Shown: positions 44,298 to 56,185, numbered from the stretch's first letter. The stretch: 64,000 nt of DNA from Vibrio cidicii (GCF_009763805.1 NZ_CP046804.1:2356001-2420000), one strand, 5' to 3'. Notes: generated from the letters alone by a model not told the origin. Translations and numbers: made by a program.

Positions 44298-45552
44298 CTA
44301 GTCATCACTATCAAAGAAATAAGAGATCCGCGATCTAGGATTCAGGTACTCTTTCACTTTTTCAGGCAATTTGCTGGGGTGAATAGCACTTACAATCTTA
44401 ATATCTTTATCGGCAAGATCGATGATCGGAGCCTGCGTCCGAGGCACGGTAGGATCATAGACCAATACATTAGGGTAAAGAAGGTGAGATGCATTCACCG
44501 AAATAACTAAACCAACCATGTTATTGGAAAGTTGAACAACCGTGCCCGGCGGGAATACGCCCATGAATTTGATCAAAATGCTGAGGTTTCTCAACATTAT
44601 AAAGATGCTTACAGTTCTTATATAAGAAAGAAAGCGCGGTATAAGGTATCTTTTGCTCCGCCTGAACATTGTGGTGGCACAAGTTATCAAACGCATTGGC
44701 AACGGCAATCACTTGAGTGAGTTCATCAATGTCAGCACCTTTCAGCCCTTCAGGATACCCCGAGCCATCATTCATTTCATGATGTTGTGCTATCACTAAT
44801 TTGGCACTTTCAGGGAAATCGCCGATGGTACTCGCTAAATCAACACCGTATTTAGTATGCAACTTGAGATAATTGAACTCGGGCTCGGTCAAGGGCGTCT
44901 GCTTACGAATGATAGCGGAAGGCACTTTAATCTTGCCAATATCGTGAAAAAGAGCGGCAAAAGAGAGCTCTTTCAAACGCTCTGCATCAAAGCCTTTCAC
45001 TCGGCCAATCATCATAGCTATCACCGAGACGTTAAGTGAATGAAAATAGATGTCTTCAAATTCACTTTTACCATTCATCAAATGCAACGTGACATTGTCA
45101 TCACTCATGAGCTTTTCAACAATATCATCAATAAGCTGTTTTGCTTCATCAACCGCATCCATTGGCCGATTACGTATTTTCATCATCACGGAGCGCATTC
45201 TTGCCAATGAACGCTCAAACTCTTTCTCACATTGAATCACACGACGTCGGTATGAACTGAGTTTTTCAATACGCTTTTGCTTTTCACTCCACAGTTTTTG
45301 GGTTTCGACGTCGAGTTTATCCGACTGGCTTTCGTCATGGCTTGCAGTTTGATTGGCAGGAAGAGGCTGTGTATCGCTCTGACTCACGTTCAGATAGACA
45401 TACTTCACGCCGAGGTGGCGAATCATATCGACCTGCTCCTGATCTTTAATTTTGAAGCTATTAAACAGGAAGGGGTGTTCGTTCCACTTCAAGGGCAGAC
45501 GTATATGTAATCCAGGCTGAATACGATCTACGGTAATTTTAATCGTTGACAC
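44298..45552 (-). CDS. HD-GYP domain protein, probable c-di-GMP phosphodiesterase; frame broken by one extra base
   Basis: Probably degrades cyclic di-GMP, a second messenger controlling motility and biofilm. An N-terminal DUF3391-type domain (MSTIKITVDRIQPGLHIRLP) precedes the HD-GYP domain: metal motif HD at 203-204 (FHDIGKIK), HHE at 257-259, and GYP at 265-267 (GSGYPEGL), all present. The frame fails at LYNVEK: GTTGAGAAACC replaces GTTGAGAACC (triplet 44587-44589). One base fewer restores NLSILIKFMGVFPPGTVVQL and ends at 44298 with 417 residues. Activity is inferred from complete motifs. Confidence 0.88.
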
Positions 45553-46145
45553 TTCTCGTTCTGACCTAAAATTGCTACGTAAGTTGTGAATATTAGTGGA
45601 GATTGCGAATTAATTCATCAATAACACTTCACGATCATATTGGTAATGCTAATAAAAGGTGCGACAACATCATGCGCATCTCTTGCAATACTTAGGACGT
45701 CGTCAAGAAACCTTAACAACCCACCGCTAGTATAGTAAACAGCCAGAAGAGTGTTATTTTCTCCTTAAGTACAAGATAGCTGACAACAGACTAAGTTGCA
45801 GATAGGTAAAGTACGCTTGCTATGAATTTCTCTTAATTTGCAATAACCAGTTTAATTCGTCCATCGGCAGCATTCCTATAAATTGCATTCCTTATCCAGC
45901 GAGCACATCTCATATTAACTTGCGGGAAACATGCCAATGGGCAAAGACTTTCTCATTCAATAGTGGATAAGCTTACCACAGCTATCCTATCAAAAAGCTT
46001 GCTGTCAGCCTTTCATGGCATAGAAAGGAGAAACAAAGCAGAAAGTAGTCACAATGACTTTTTTACCAGACATGGTCACTTGACCTGTCTACTACTCCAT
46101 AGTTCATACTCTCGACATACAAACAACATCTAGGTCAAATCTCAC
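45553..46145. other. 593-bp AT-rich gap without a convincing gene
   Basis: Between the HD-GYP gene and the divergent MerR-methyltransferase gene. No frame above about 40 codons has a plausible start and composition. Close to the MerR start, TTGACC (about 46080) with a long spacer before CATACT could be the stretched promoter that MerR proteins typically use; this is a weak reading. Confidence 0.4.
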
Positions 46146-47327
46146 ATGTATTTGATTTCGGAAACTGGCAGCAAAGGCGGGGATCTCTCGCACCACCTTA
46201 CTCTATTACGAGAAGTTAGGGCTGATTAACGGTCAGCGCCTTGACAATGGATATCGCTATTACAGCGAAAACGATTTGCAGCGACTGTTTTTAATTCAAC
46301 AACTTCAAAGCGCAGGACTCTCATTGAAAGAGTGCGAACAATGCTTGGACGCCAAATTAAGCCGAAGCTTATTGGAAAATCGGCTCCAGCAACTCAACCA
46401 TGAGATTGAAAAAAAATCCACGCTCGTGAGTTGCTACTGGCATTACTTGGGGAACGCCCTCAAAGAGAGTTACACCATTCCCTGAGTCAAAGTGCGCCTA
46501 GCGCTTACTTAAACTGGTTAAGTACGCAGGGTTACAGTGAAAAAGAAGCGCTCAGATTAAAGTGGTTATCAAAAGATATGAACGAACACGAGAGTTACAT
46601 GAAAGACTTTATGACGGTCTTTGCAACATTAGAAAGATGGGGGCCAGGGAGTCACAAAGACTCGTTAAAAGCGATTTCGTTGATGTCGCCCCAAACAATG
46701 ACCGATATTTTAGACATTGGTTGTGGTACGGGCACCTCAACATTACTGCTAGCCGATAACAGTACCGCGCACATTACCGCCGTGGACAACGAGCCGATTG
46801 CCATCGAACAGCTCAATAAGAAAATCCAAAACGCACAGTTGCATGAGCGCATTTCTCCTGTTTGTGCCTCCATGACGGAACTGCCTTTTCAGGCAAAGCG
46901 TTTTGATGCCATTTGGGCGGAAGGCTGCGTCTACATTATGGGAATGGAGAACGCACTAAAACAATGGAAGCCGCTGTTAAAAGATAATGGCGTGTTGATG
47001 GTGAGTGACTTGGTGTGGCTGACTGACTCTCCCAACGAAGAGACAAAACAGTATTGGCTGTCAGACTACCCAGACATTCAATCGATACCTAAACGGCTCG
47101 CTATGTTCAAAAAGCATGGCTACGATGTGATCGAACACTTCTCATTGGGCGTCGATGCATGGCAAAACTACTGGCAACCGCTGCAAGACCGAGTTGAGGA
47201 ATTACAAGCTGTTATGCCTGCGTCCCAAGCATTGCTGGACATTAACAAAGAGATTTCGATCTACCAGCGATTTGCCACAAAAGATTTTACCTATCAGTAC
47301 TTTATTTTAAAACTAGCCAAGAGATAG
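46146..47327 (+). CDS. MerR-type regulator fused to a SAM methyltransferase; two compensating frame shifts
   Basis: Unusual fusion of 393 residues once the frame is repaired. Residues 1-75 form a MerR winged helix (GISRTTLLYYEKLGLINGQR, then NGYRYYSENDLQRLFL). A coiled helix leads to a class I methyltransferase domain with ILDIGCGTGTSTLLLADNST (motif I) and AVDNEPIAIEQLNKKI. One A extra in TCGGAAACTGGC (triplet 46162-46164) shifts the frame; the run of eight A at 46409-46416 lacks one A and shifts it back. Without both changes ATG 46146 runs straight to 47327. Ligand and methyl acceptor are unknown. Confidence 0.8.
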
Positions 47328-47331
47328 ACGC

Positions 47332-47667
47332 ATGAAATACGCATTGTACAAACAAAAACAAACTCAAGAAATTATCACACTGTTCAATGACACATTTTCG
47401 GATTCAGAAGGCAAAGAAGAAGGTGCATTAATTGCGAAACTCGTGGAAGACTTTCTCACTTTACCAACCAAAGATGAGGATCTTTATGTGTTTATTGCTC
47501 AAGATGAAAGTGAACGCATTGTCGGCAGCATCCTTTTCTCTCGCCTATCGTTTCCAAATGGTGAAAGCATATTCCTTTTAGCTCCCGTGGCCGTTGCAAC
47601 AGATTGTCACGGAAAGGGCATAGGTCAAAACTTAATCTTAATGATATCGGCGGCGGTTAGGTCATGA
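47332..47667 (+). pseudogene. GNAT acetyltransferase, C-terminal part lost
   Basis: Starts MKYALYKQKQTQEIITLFND four bases after the methyltransferase, so probably cotranscribed. It has the GNAT strand SILFSRLSF and the acetyl-CoA loop HGKGIGQNLI, then departs from the fold: the frame continues LMISAAVRS into antisense integrase sequence and stops. About 40 to 50 C-terminal residues are missing. The junction near 47637 marks one edge of the island. Substrate unknown. Confidence 0.82.
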
Positions 47668-48020
47668 ATCGAGATATGATGTATCGACTTAGCTAAACGA
47701 AATCGTGCTGCGTCATCCTTCCAACTGCGTTTCTGTTTAGCCAGCGGCAGGTACACTTCATCAAAGAACCGTTCCAGAGTCATTGTCTTCTCGGTAGTCT
47801 GATTGTCACGTTCAAGCTTGGGATCAACGCCTTCAATAATTTGCTGGCGATACTCTTTGGCTGTTTTGCGCAATGTGGCGAGGTCAGTTTCAGGGTGCTT
47901 ACCAAGACCAATAGATGCCTTCTTACCTGTTACCGGACTGGTATAACGCAGCAGGAAGCGTTTCCCACCAGACTTACCCACTAAGCAACGAACGCCAGTA
48001 GGCAAACCGCTATCTTTCAT
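47625..48020 (-). pseudogene. Tyrosine recombinase (P4-type integrase) fragment
   Basis: 131 residues read in reverse. It resembles the arm-binding N-terminal domain of P4-like integrases (GKRFLLRYTSPVTGKKASIG, then LGKHPETDLATLRKTAKEY) and the start of the core-binding domain (TLERFFDEVYLPLAKQKRSW). It ends at ADIIKIKF where it meets the GNAT fragment, so the whole catalytic domain with the R-H-R-Y residues is gone. Its upstream side is cut by an IS630 copy; in-frame codons continue toward the IS junction, so the true start may be lost. It cannot be active. Confidence 0.82.
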
Positions 48021-48060
48021 AGCGGATAAATTGACTTCGTAATCGGTGGATTTAGCGCTA

Positions 48061-49225
48061 AATAGCTGTTCCTAAATGTAGATCACCGGTGTGTAAAAAA
48101 GAAGGGAACTCGGTACCGTTTGAGCGATCTGATCAGTCGCCAAACATACAAACCCGCAACCGTTACCGAGTTCCTATGATTCTAACATTACCTGACCGCG
48201 CTGAACGACGTCGTATCACCAAAAAGATGCATAAAACTAAGGATAAAGACCATTACCGACGCTTGAATGCCATATTGCTACTTTCTCAAGGGCATTCTGT
48301 TACCACAGTCTCGAATATTCTGGTTGCAGCCCGCTCTTCTATAGGACGCTGGATTCATTGGTACACGGAATGCGGCATCGATGGCTTGGAAAGCTCAACT
48401 CGAGGCAGAGCCACGACGCTCCCATTTCTTCAAATTGCCGCTGTATTGACTGCTTTACTCGCACTGAATCCTCAAAGTCTGGGATATCAGCGTTCACGTT
48501 GGAGTACCGAGCTGATGGCGATTGAAGTAAATCGGATATTTGGGTTTAACGTGCACTCATCGACCATTCGTCGATGGTTGCCTAAACTTGGGATTGTCTG
48601 GCGAAGAGCCTCTCCAACATTGCATATCAAAGATCCAGATAAAGAAGCCAAACTCGCCAGAATCAAAGAGGCATTAGCGCGTTGCGACGCCGACCATCCC
48701 GTGTTTTATGAAGATGAAGTCGACATTCACTTAAATCCCAAAATTGGCTCAGATTGGATGCCAAAAGGTCAACAAAAGAAGGTGGCGACACCGGGACAAA
48801 ATGCTAAATACTATCTTGCAGGAGCTCTGCATGCTAAGACCGGTAAAGTCTCGTATGTCGGAAGTAGCAGTAAGAACTCAGAACTGTTTATTGCGATGCT
48901 GGAGCAGTTGAAACGCCAGTACCGCCGAGCGAAAACCATTACTCTTATCGTGGATAATTACATCATTCACAAGAGCAGAAAAACACAGGGTTGGTTAAAG
49001 CAAAATCCGAAGTTTGTTTTGCTTTTTCAGCCAGTGTACTCGCCTTGGGTAAACAAAATAGAGAAGCTTTGGCATGCGTTGCATGAAACGGTGACACGGA
49101 ATCATCAATGCAAAGCAATGTGGCAACTTTTAAAGCGGGTTCGATACTTTATGGATAACGTTTCACCATTTCCCGGCGGTGGTCATGGGCGACAAAAAAG
49201 TGAAGCATAATTAGGAACAGTTATT
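48061..49225 (+). mobile_element. IS630-family insertion sequence, copy 1
   Basis: 1,165 bp with ends AATAGCTGTTCCTAA and, inverted, AATAACTGTTCCTAA. It is flanked on both sides by TA (48059-48060 and 49226-49227), the duplicated target of this family. It is in the opposite orientation to copy 2, with identical length and transposase. It landed in the gap upstream of the truncated integrase. Confidence 0.92.
48176..49210 (+). CDS. IS630-family transposase, copy 1
   Basis: 344 residues from ATG 48176 (MILTLPDRAERRRITKKM); a GTG 29 codons upstream would give 373 residues but reads through the terminal region. Helix-turn-helix in the N-terminal third (LSQGHSVTTVSNILVAARSS), then the DDE catalytic residues: FYEDEVDIHLNPKIGS, LIVDNYIIHKS and SPWVNKIEKLWHAL. 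Cut-and-paste transposition into TA. The frame is intact and the protein matches copy 2 exactly. Confidence 0.9.
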   Translation: MILTLPDRAERRRITKKMHKTKDKDHYRRLNAILLLSQGHSVTTVSNILVAARSSIGRWIHWYTECGIDGLESSTRGRATTLPFLQIAAVLTALLALNPQSLGYQRSRWSTELMAIEVNRIFGFNVHSSTIRRWLPKLGIVWRRASPTLHIKDPDKEAKLARIKEALARCDADHPVFYEDEVDIHLNPKIGSDWMPKGQQKKVATPGQNAKYYLAGALHAKTGKVSYVGSSSKNSELFIAMLEQLKRQYRRAKTITLIVDNYIIHKSRKTQGWLKQNPKFVLLFQPVYSPWVNKIEKLWHALHETVTRNHQCKAMWQLLKRVRYFMDNVSPFPGGGHGRQKSEA

Positions 49226-49630
49226 TAGATATTCAATTAGTTAATATGTGTTTGAATGATTGTTTGTTACGGCAACGCGATACGGTTGGAGAAATGACGA
49301 AATTACGCGAAAATTCCGCACAAGCAAATAAAAAACCAAATATACCAATCAACCAGAAAGGTTTATTTATGTAAAATTTACGCAGAATTACACTTAAGCT
49401 CAATAACTCTCCTCTCATGTGAAAAATCTCCCAAAAGTAACGAATAGCAAGGTGTCTTTCAGCCAAAAACACCTTAAAAACACCCAAGATTTCTTTATTA
49501 ATTTCTTTAAAAGTAATAATTACCTTTTAATTTCAGTTAATTACAAAATCACACTTCCGTAAATTTTCCTTTTATTTCATTCTTATATGCATTTATAGTC
49601 ATTTCAAACTTAACCCAAAAAGAGGTGTCT
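49226..49630. other. Gap between IS630 copy 1 and the broken HTH gene
   Basis: 405 bp, very AT-rich, with no convincing frame. It should contain the ancestral divergent promoters of the integrase and the HTH gene. AAAGAGGTGTCT before ATG 49631 is a good ribosome site. Confidence 0.5.
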
Positions 49631-49718
49631 ATGTCAGAATCAATAACCCACAATCAAAAGCTTGATAAGGACTGCGCTAAAAGCATTGTCGAGCAACTGG
49701 TATCTTTGAATATCCCTA

Positions 49719-50883
49719 AATAACTGTTCCTAATTATGCTTCACTTTTTTGTCGCCCATGACCACCGCCGGGAAATGGTGAAACGTTATCCATAAAGTAT
49801 CGAACCCGCTTTAAAAGTTGCCACATTGCTTTGCATTGATGATTCCGTGTCACCGTTTCATGCAACGCATGCCAAAGCTTCTCTATTTTGTTTACCCAAG
49901 GCGAGTACACTGGCTGAAAAAGCAAAACAAACTTCGGATTTTGCTTTAACCAACCCTGTGTTTTTCTGCTCTTGTGAATGATGTAATTATCCACGATAAG
50001 AGTAATGGTTTTCGCTCGGCGGTACTGGCGTTTCAACTGCTCCAGCATCGCAATAAACAGTTCTGAGTTCTTACTGCTACTTCCGACATACGAGACTTTA
50101 CCGGTCTTAGCATGCAGAGCTCCTGCAAGATAGTATTTAGCATTTTGTCCCGGTGTCGCCACCTTCTTTTGTTGACCTTTTGGCATCCAATCTGAGCCAA
50201 TTTTGGGATTTAAGTGAATGTCGACTTCATCTTCATAAAACACGGGATGGTCGGCGTCGCAACGCGCTAATGCCTCTTTGATTCTGGCGAGTTTGGCTTC
50301 TTTATCTGGATCTTTGATATGCAATGTTGGAGAGGCTCTTCGCCAGACAATCCCAAGTTTAGGCAACCATCGACGAATGGTCGATGAGTGCACGTTAAAC
50401 CCAAATATCCGATTTACTTCAATCGCCATCAGCTCGGTACTCCAACGTGAACGCTGATATCCCAGACTTTGAGGATTCAGTGCGAGTAAAGCAGTCAATA
50501 CAGCGGCAATTTGAAGAAATGGGAGCGTCGTGGCTCTGCCTCGAGTTGAGCTTTCCAAGCCATCGATGCCGCATTCCGTGTACCAATGAATCCAGCGTCC
50601 TATAGAAGAGCGGGCTGCAACCAGAATATTCGAGACTGTGGTAACAGAATGCCCTTGAGAAAGTAGCAATATGGCATTCAAGCGTCGGTAATGGTCTTTA
50701 TCCTTAGTTTTATGCATCTTTTTGGTGATACGACGTCGTTCAGCGCGGTCAGGTAATGTTAGAATCATAGGAACTCGGTAACGGTTGCGGGTTTGTATGT
50801 TTGGCGACTGATCAGATCGCTCAAACGGTACCGAGTTCCCTTCTTTTTTACACACCGGTGATCTACATTTAGGAACAGCTATT
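49719..50883 (-). mobile_element. IS630-family insertion sequence, copy 2
   Basis: 1,165 bp, inverted relative to copy 1, same ends (AATAACTGTTCC at 49719 and AGCTATT at 50883), with its own TA on each side (49717-49718 and 50884-50885). It cuts the HTH gene after codon 29 (LVSLNIP). Confidence 0.93.
49734..50768 (-). CDS. IS630-family transposase, copy 2
   Basis: Identical in protein sequence to the transposase at 48176-49210: 344 residues with DDE residues in FYEDEVDIHL, LIVDNYIIHKS and SPWVNKIEKLWHAL. Identity of two inverted copies points to recent transposition. It is intact, so both copies could still move. Confidence 0.9.
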   Translation of the reverse strand: MILTLPDRAERRRITKKMHKTKDKDHYRRLNAILLLSQGHSVTTVSNILVAARSSIGRWIHWYTECGIDGLESSTRGRATTLPFLQIAAVLTALLALNPQSLGYQRSRWSTELMAIEVNRIFGFNVHSSTIRRWLPKLGIVWRRASPTLHIKDPDKEAKLARIKEALARCDADHPVFYEDEVDIHLNPKIGSDWMPKGQQKKVATPGQNAKYYLAGALHAKTGKVSYVGSSSKNSELFIAMLEQLKRQYRRAKTITLIVDNYIIHKSRKTQGWLKQNPKFVLLFQPVYSPWVNKIEKLWHALHETVTRNHQCKAMWQLLKRVRYFMDNVSPFPGGGHGRQKSEA

Positions 50884-51764
50884 TAGGTCAGAAATAGCCC
50901 GAAGATGTGGGGTCAACCAGTCCAGAATTAATGGATGGGAAAATGGAGAAAAAGCGGGTAGTGAAAATCTTCAAAAACTAAGAGCATTATTAAACCTCCG
51001 CTTACCAAACCATAAAGCGGAAACATTCCAGGTTTCCAAATGCGTGCGTTTAGCTTTAGCTAAAGAAGATTTAGACCAGTTCCTAGTTAATCAGCTTAAA
51101 GGCTTTGTACGAGAGCTACCTTCACTTTCCTTAGAGCTGCGAGAGAAGTTCTACAGTGTAGATTCATTAGAATCATTAAATACGATTATCACGGACCAAC
51201 ATCACGCATACGTTTGTAAAGAGGTTGATTTAGATATTAATTCTCAAAAACGCCCAGAGCACTTGCTTGGTCAAATATCTCCATATGTAAAACCATTTGG
51301 CGTATTACCTTCAAGTTACCAAAACACTATGCAATCCGTACTCGAACAGCTTAAAAAGGCGATTCAGGGGGCAGAGGAAACAGATAGAAAGCAAAAATCA
51401 TCGTGAGCAGAAGAATAAAGATATTTTTAAAAGTACGATTGAGTATTCTGTTTCGTCTAGTTTCCAAAGAAACATTGCTTTTCATCACGGGCAAGATGGA
51501 AGTTTTGAAAAGCTCAAGCAAGAACTCCTCCAAAGTTTAGAATCCGCCATGCAAGACTTTTACTATACAGGCTCGTATTTTTCGCATCCCTTAAACGAAC
51601 TTGTGGGTACTATGGAGAGAGTTGCCCAGTTTCTCGATGACAGTCAATTTGGCCCTAAGTACGGCACTGTCACCGCCGATGTAAAACTGACCCACTAACG
51701 CCGATTTAAAATTGACCCACCTGAGTCAAACTATCCGTTCGTAACATGAACAAAGCGGCGGATT

Positions 51765-53575
<1,811 letters not shown>

Positions 53576-54335
53576 TTACGTGGGTGGGTCAATTTTACTT
53601 CGGCGATAACGTCGATAAGTGGGTCAATTTTGAACTGGCGTTGACAGCACAATGCGACTAGAGGCCAAGAATACGTATTACTCTGAATCGATTAAAAAAC
53701 CAGAAGGTTTTATCGAATTTGAAGATATCGAATTCGCAATTGATTCAGCTAAAAAGCTTCAAAGCAACTTCGAAAAGTTCATAGAAGAACAACAGGAACG
53801 TTATTCTGATCTTTTCAAACACAAAGAGAAAGAACTGGAACTCTGTTCCAAGCTGGATAGCGGTAAAGTATTCCACCAAAAGGTTTGTGAGGCTCTAGCA
53901 TCTGGTAAAGAACTTGGAGTACAAGATGAACGCTTGATGAACCTAGCAGCAATTGCAGACAGCATTTTAAAATTAGGCAAACTACAAATCGCTTTGAACG
54001 GTGGGAAGCATGAATTAGAGCTACGGGACGGACTCAAAGAAATGCTCAATGATCTAACGCCAGAGCCAATCATCCATCCAGTTCAAATAGGTGGTCAATT
54101 AGTCTTTTCTAAAGAAAGAGAAAACAAAGGAAAGACCTTGATATATTCGCTAAACAATAATGACCTAGTTCTTCTTCAAGAAGCTAGCATCTGCAACCAA
54201 CAAATCTTGACAATACAACCCAAGCTAGCAGCAGAAGAATTACTCACTCATATTGATACCGATATCAAAGAGTCAGCGAAGCAATCACTACTAGAACACG
54301 GCTACATGTTCAGCGACGTCGAGGTTCTAGGGTAG

Positions 54336-54849
54336 AGGCGGAAACTATAAGCACGCAACTTCACGCGTGCTTATCACTCTGAGAACAGACTGATGGAGTT
54401 GGATATCCGCTTAAAAGTCCATACTGATCAAGCACTTTCTACATCAATGATGTTTTGAAATTCACAACCAGACTCAAGAACATACTATTAATAATAACCA
54501 GTACAACAGCGGCCTACGGCAAGCTGTTGTACTGGTTATTATATATTTAATATCAAGATCCTATCGCAACCCTAGCTCTCAGTTCATTTCGCAGCATTTG
54601 CACAATAACCAAATCACAGACACCCGAAGCAAAGTGAGTCCCTACATCTCGCATAGAAACTCAACCGCAAGCATTCAGCTCAGAGCACACCGAGAGCCGA
54701 CACACTAATCCCGAACAATTACCACCAGAGGGTACTCTAATCGTCACAGAACGAGCTTAGAACAGCGATATTCACACTCTGATGGTAAGTAGTAGCGATG
54801 GAAAATAGCGCCATTTATTACACTTTAATGAGGTCGGTAAGTTAGCCCA
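54336..54849. other. Gap between the broken HTH gene and the NYN gene
   Basis: 514 bp, AT-rich, between two convergent genes. No coding frame is persuasive. The one clear structure is the 20-bp inverted repeat described separately. Confidence 0.5.
54491..54542. repeat. Long perfect hairpin in the convergent gap
   Basis: Arms of 20 bp (left ATAATAACCAGTACAACAGC near 54491-54510, right 54523-54542) around a 12-nt loop GGCCTACGGCAA. All 20 positions pair. There is no long T run, so it is a poor intrinsic terminator; it could be a bidirectional transcription block or a recombination or processing site. Confidence 0.8.
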
Positions 54850-55411
54850 CTAACACCTAACCCACTTTTTCTTGGACTGAGGAGTGCGCTTGATTTGATT
54901 ATTCTTTGATAGCTCATGAATAGCTCTAGAAAAGTCGGACTTTGACAGCCCTAGTTGCTTTTGAAAGCTAGGATCTAAAGCACGAGGAGACTTCAAAGCA
55001 TGAAGAAGCTTGTCTTCAGGAGATTTTTGGGGTGTCTGTTGTGGCTTAACAATTGGAACAACTGTGTTCTCTCTAGTTTCTGATGCTTTGAAAAGGTGCG
55101 CCTAATTGCTTGCATTGAAACTCAAATGCTGAAATCAAGCTTTCATCGTTACTGTATAGCTCAAAATGAACAGAGCCCAACTGCTTTTTATCTAAGGCGA
55201 GTAGCACCCTAGACAGATATGCAATGATATAGAAATCGGCTTGGTTCTGACCTGTCGGATAGTCAGATAAGAACAGATACAACGACTTTTCACAAACAAG
55301 CTTGACTGAATCTGACTTAGAAAAAACAAAGACTTTATCAACGACCGAAGCATTAATTTTTTCTAGCTCCTTCAGTCCTACATTTTCAGCATCGACGAAA
55401 ATCATCTTCAT
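54850..55411 (-). CDS. NYN/PIN-like nuclease domain protein with C-terminal winged-helix-like part; frame broken by one extra base
   Basis: Starts MKMIFVDAENVGLKELEKIN, whose IFVDAENVG is the hallmark first acidic strand of NYN/PIN-type nucleases; TGQNQADFYIIAYLSRVL and ELYSNDESLISAFEFQCK supply further conserved acidic/polar positions. The frame ends at FQSIRN: AGAAACTAGA replaces AGAACTAGA (triplet 55077-55079). One base fewer continues RTRENTVVPIVKPQQTPQKS into a helical part (DKLLHALKSPRALDPSFQKQ) ending at 54850: 186 residues. RNA or DNA cleavage is inferred. Next to the HTH gene and integrase it may be part of an island defence or toxin module. Confidence 0.68.
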
Positions 55412-55895
55412 AGTTGGCCAAGCTCCATTTGTTCACCACTATAAAGAAGATTACACAGTTGCATATCGATATCAACTTTAGGGGCGAAACATGTGCATTA
55501 GCATGTGCTTAACGATGACCATATACCCCAACGCACTTACTACACACACCGCAAAACCTCCCATAACAAACCGACTTTTCGACTATCCATCAAAACGATC
55601 AGAAACCACATAGCAGCCAAACCAGAAGCGCATAGCACCGTAAAGTCACCATGGTTCTTCCACTCAGCAGCCCTTGGCAATACTGGCTTGTGCGACGGCT
55701 GCTTTTTGCATTTGTTGGATTTCCTGAGATTCCCTTGCGCACAGAATCGTCATGCGATGAACCATATATGGACCATGGGCGAAATTTTAAGGAGGATAAA
55801 GAGAGCCTATTGGAGCGAGAAAAGCGTTAATAACAAGAAAGAAATTTTGAGGTAAGCTCCTGAAAAGTAGAACATTTTCAAACACCTAAAACGAC
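55412..55895. other. 484-bp gap with no confident gene
   Basis: Upstream of the NYN gene. Several overlapping open frames exist on the minus strand (for example NHGDFTVLCASGLAAMWFLI and MTILCARESQEIQQMQKAAV), none with a good start, ribosome site or family likeness. It may be a gene relic or repeated element; I make no call. Confidence 0.4.
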
Positions 55896-55924
55896 GAAAG
55901 GCCGCTATAAAAGCGACCTTTCTT
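55896..55924 (-). terminator. Terminator after tRNA-Leu
   Basis: Minus strand AAAGGTCGCT/AGCGGCCTTT with a TTTAT loop, followed by CGTCGTTTT. It lies 5 bases beyond the tRNA CCA end. Confidence 0.82.
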
Positions 55925-55928
55925 TGTA

Positions 55929-56013
55929 TGGTACCGGTGGGCGGACTTGAACCGCCACTCCCGAAGGAAACGGATTTTGAATCCGTCGTGTATACCAATT
56001 TCACCACACCGGC
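55929..56013 (-). tRNA. tRNA-Leu (CAA)
   Basis: 85 nt with a long variable arm (TTCCTTCGGGAG stem), anticodon CAA in loop TTCAAAA, T loop TTCAAGT, CCA encoded. Position 1-72 is G-U. Transcribed alone from its own promoter. Confidence 0.94.
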
Positions 56014-56185
56014 ATCTTCAGGCTATTGCCTTTCGATGCTTGGCATTATACGTAAGCTTTTCGGTTGTGCAAGAGCAAAAGATTGAAATAATTACCGTTT
56101 GCCTAGATTTTCGCCATAAATGAGCACAGTGTGCGTTAGCTCTCTTTTATTCCAATGGCGAGAACTATATTCTGACGCCCGATTT
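56014..56185. repeat. Direct repeat, copy A (tRNA-Leu upstream region)
   Basis: 172 bp from ATCTTCAGGCTATTGCCTTT to GACGCCCGATTT. About nine in ten bases match copy B at 57932-58102; long stretches such as AAAAGATTGAAATAATTACC are exact. It includes the tRNA-Leu promoter. Confidence 0.9.
56045..56072 (-). promoter_or_regulatory. tRNA-Leu promoter
   Basis: Minus strand TTGCAC, 16 bp, TATAAT, in direct-repeat copy A. In copy B the -10 has degenerated (TGTGAT), so only copy A should be active. Confidence 0.75.

Noticed and set aside
47625..48020. Short active integrase
   Set aside because: No R-H-R-Y catalytic residues remain; it ends at the GNAT junction and is cut upstream by IS630.
48059..50885. 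Composite transposon made of two IS630 copies
   Set aside because: Each copy has its own TA duplication and the inner DNA belongs to a gene cut by copy 2, so they are independent insertions.
54838..54862. attC-like integron site (GTTAG and CTAAC motifs)
   Set aside because: No paired R/L boxes with the usual spacing and no cassette array or intI nearby; the motif falls in the NYN stop region.
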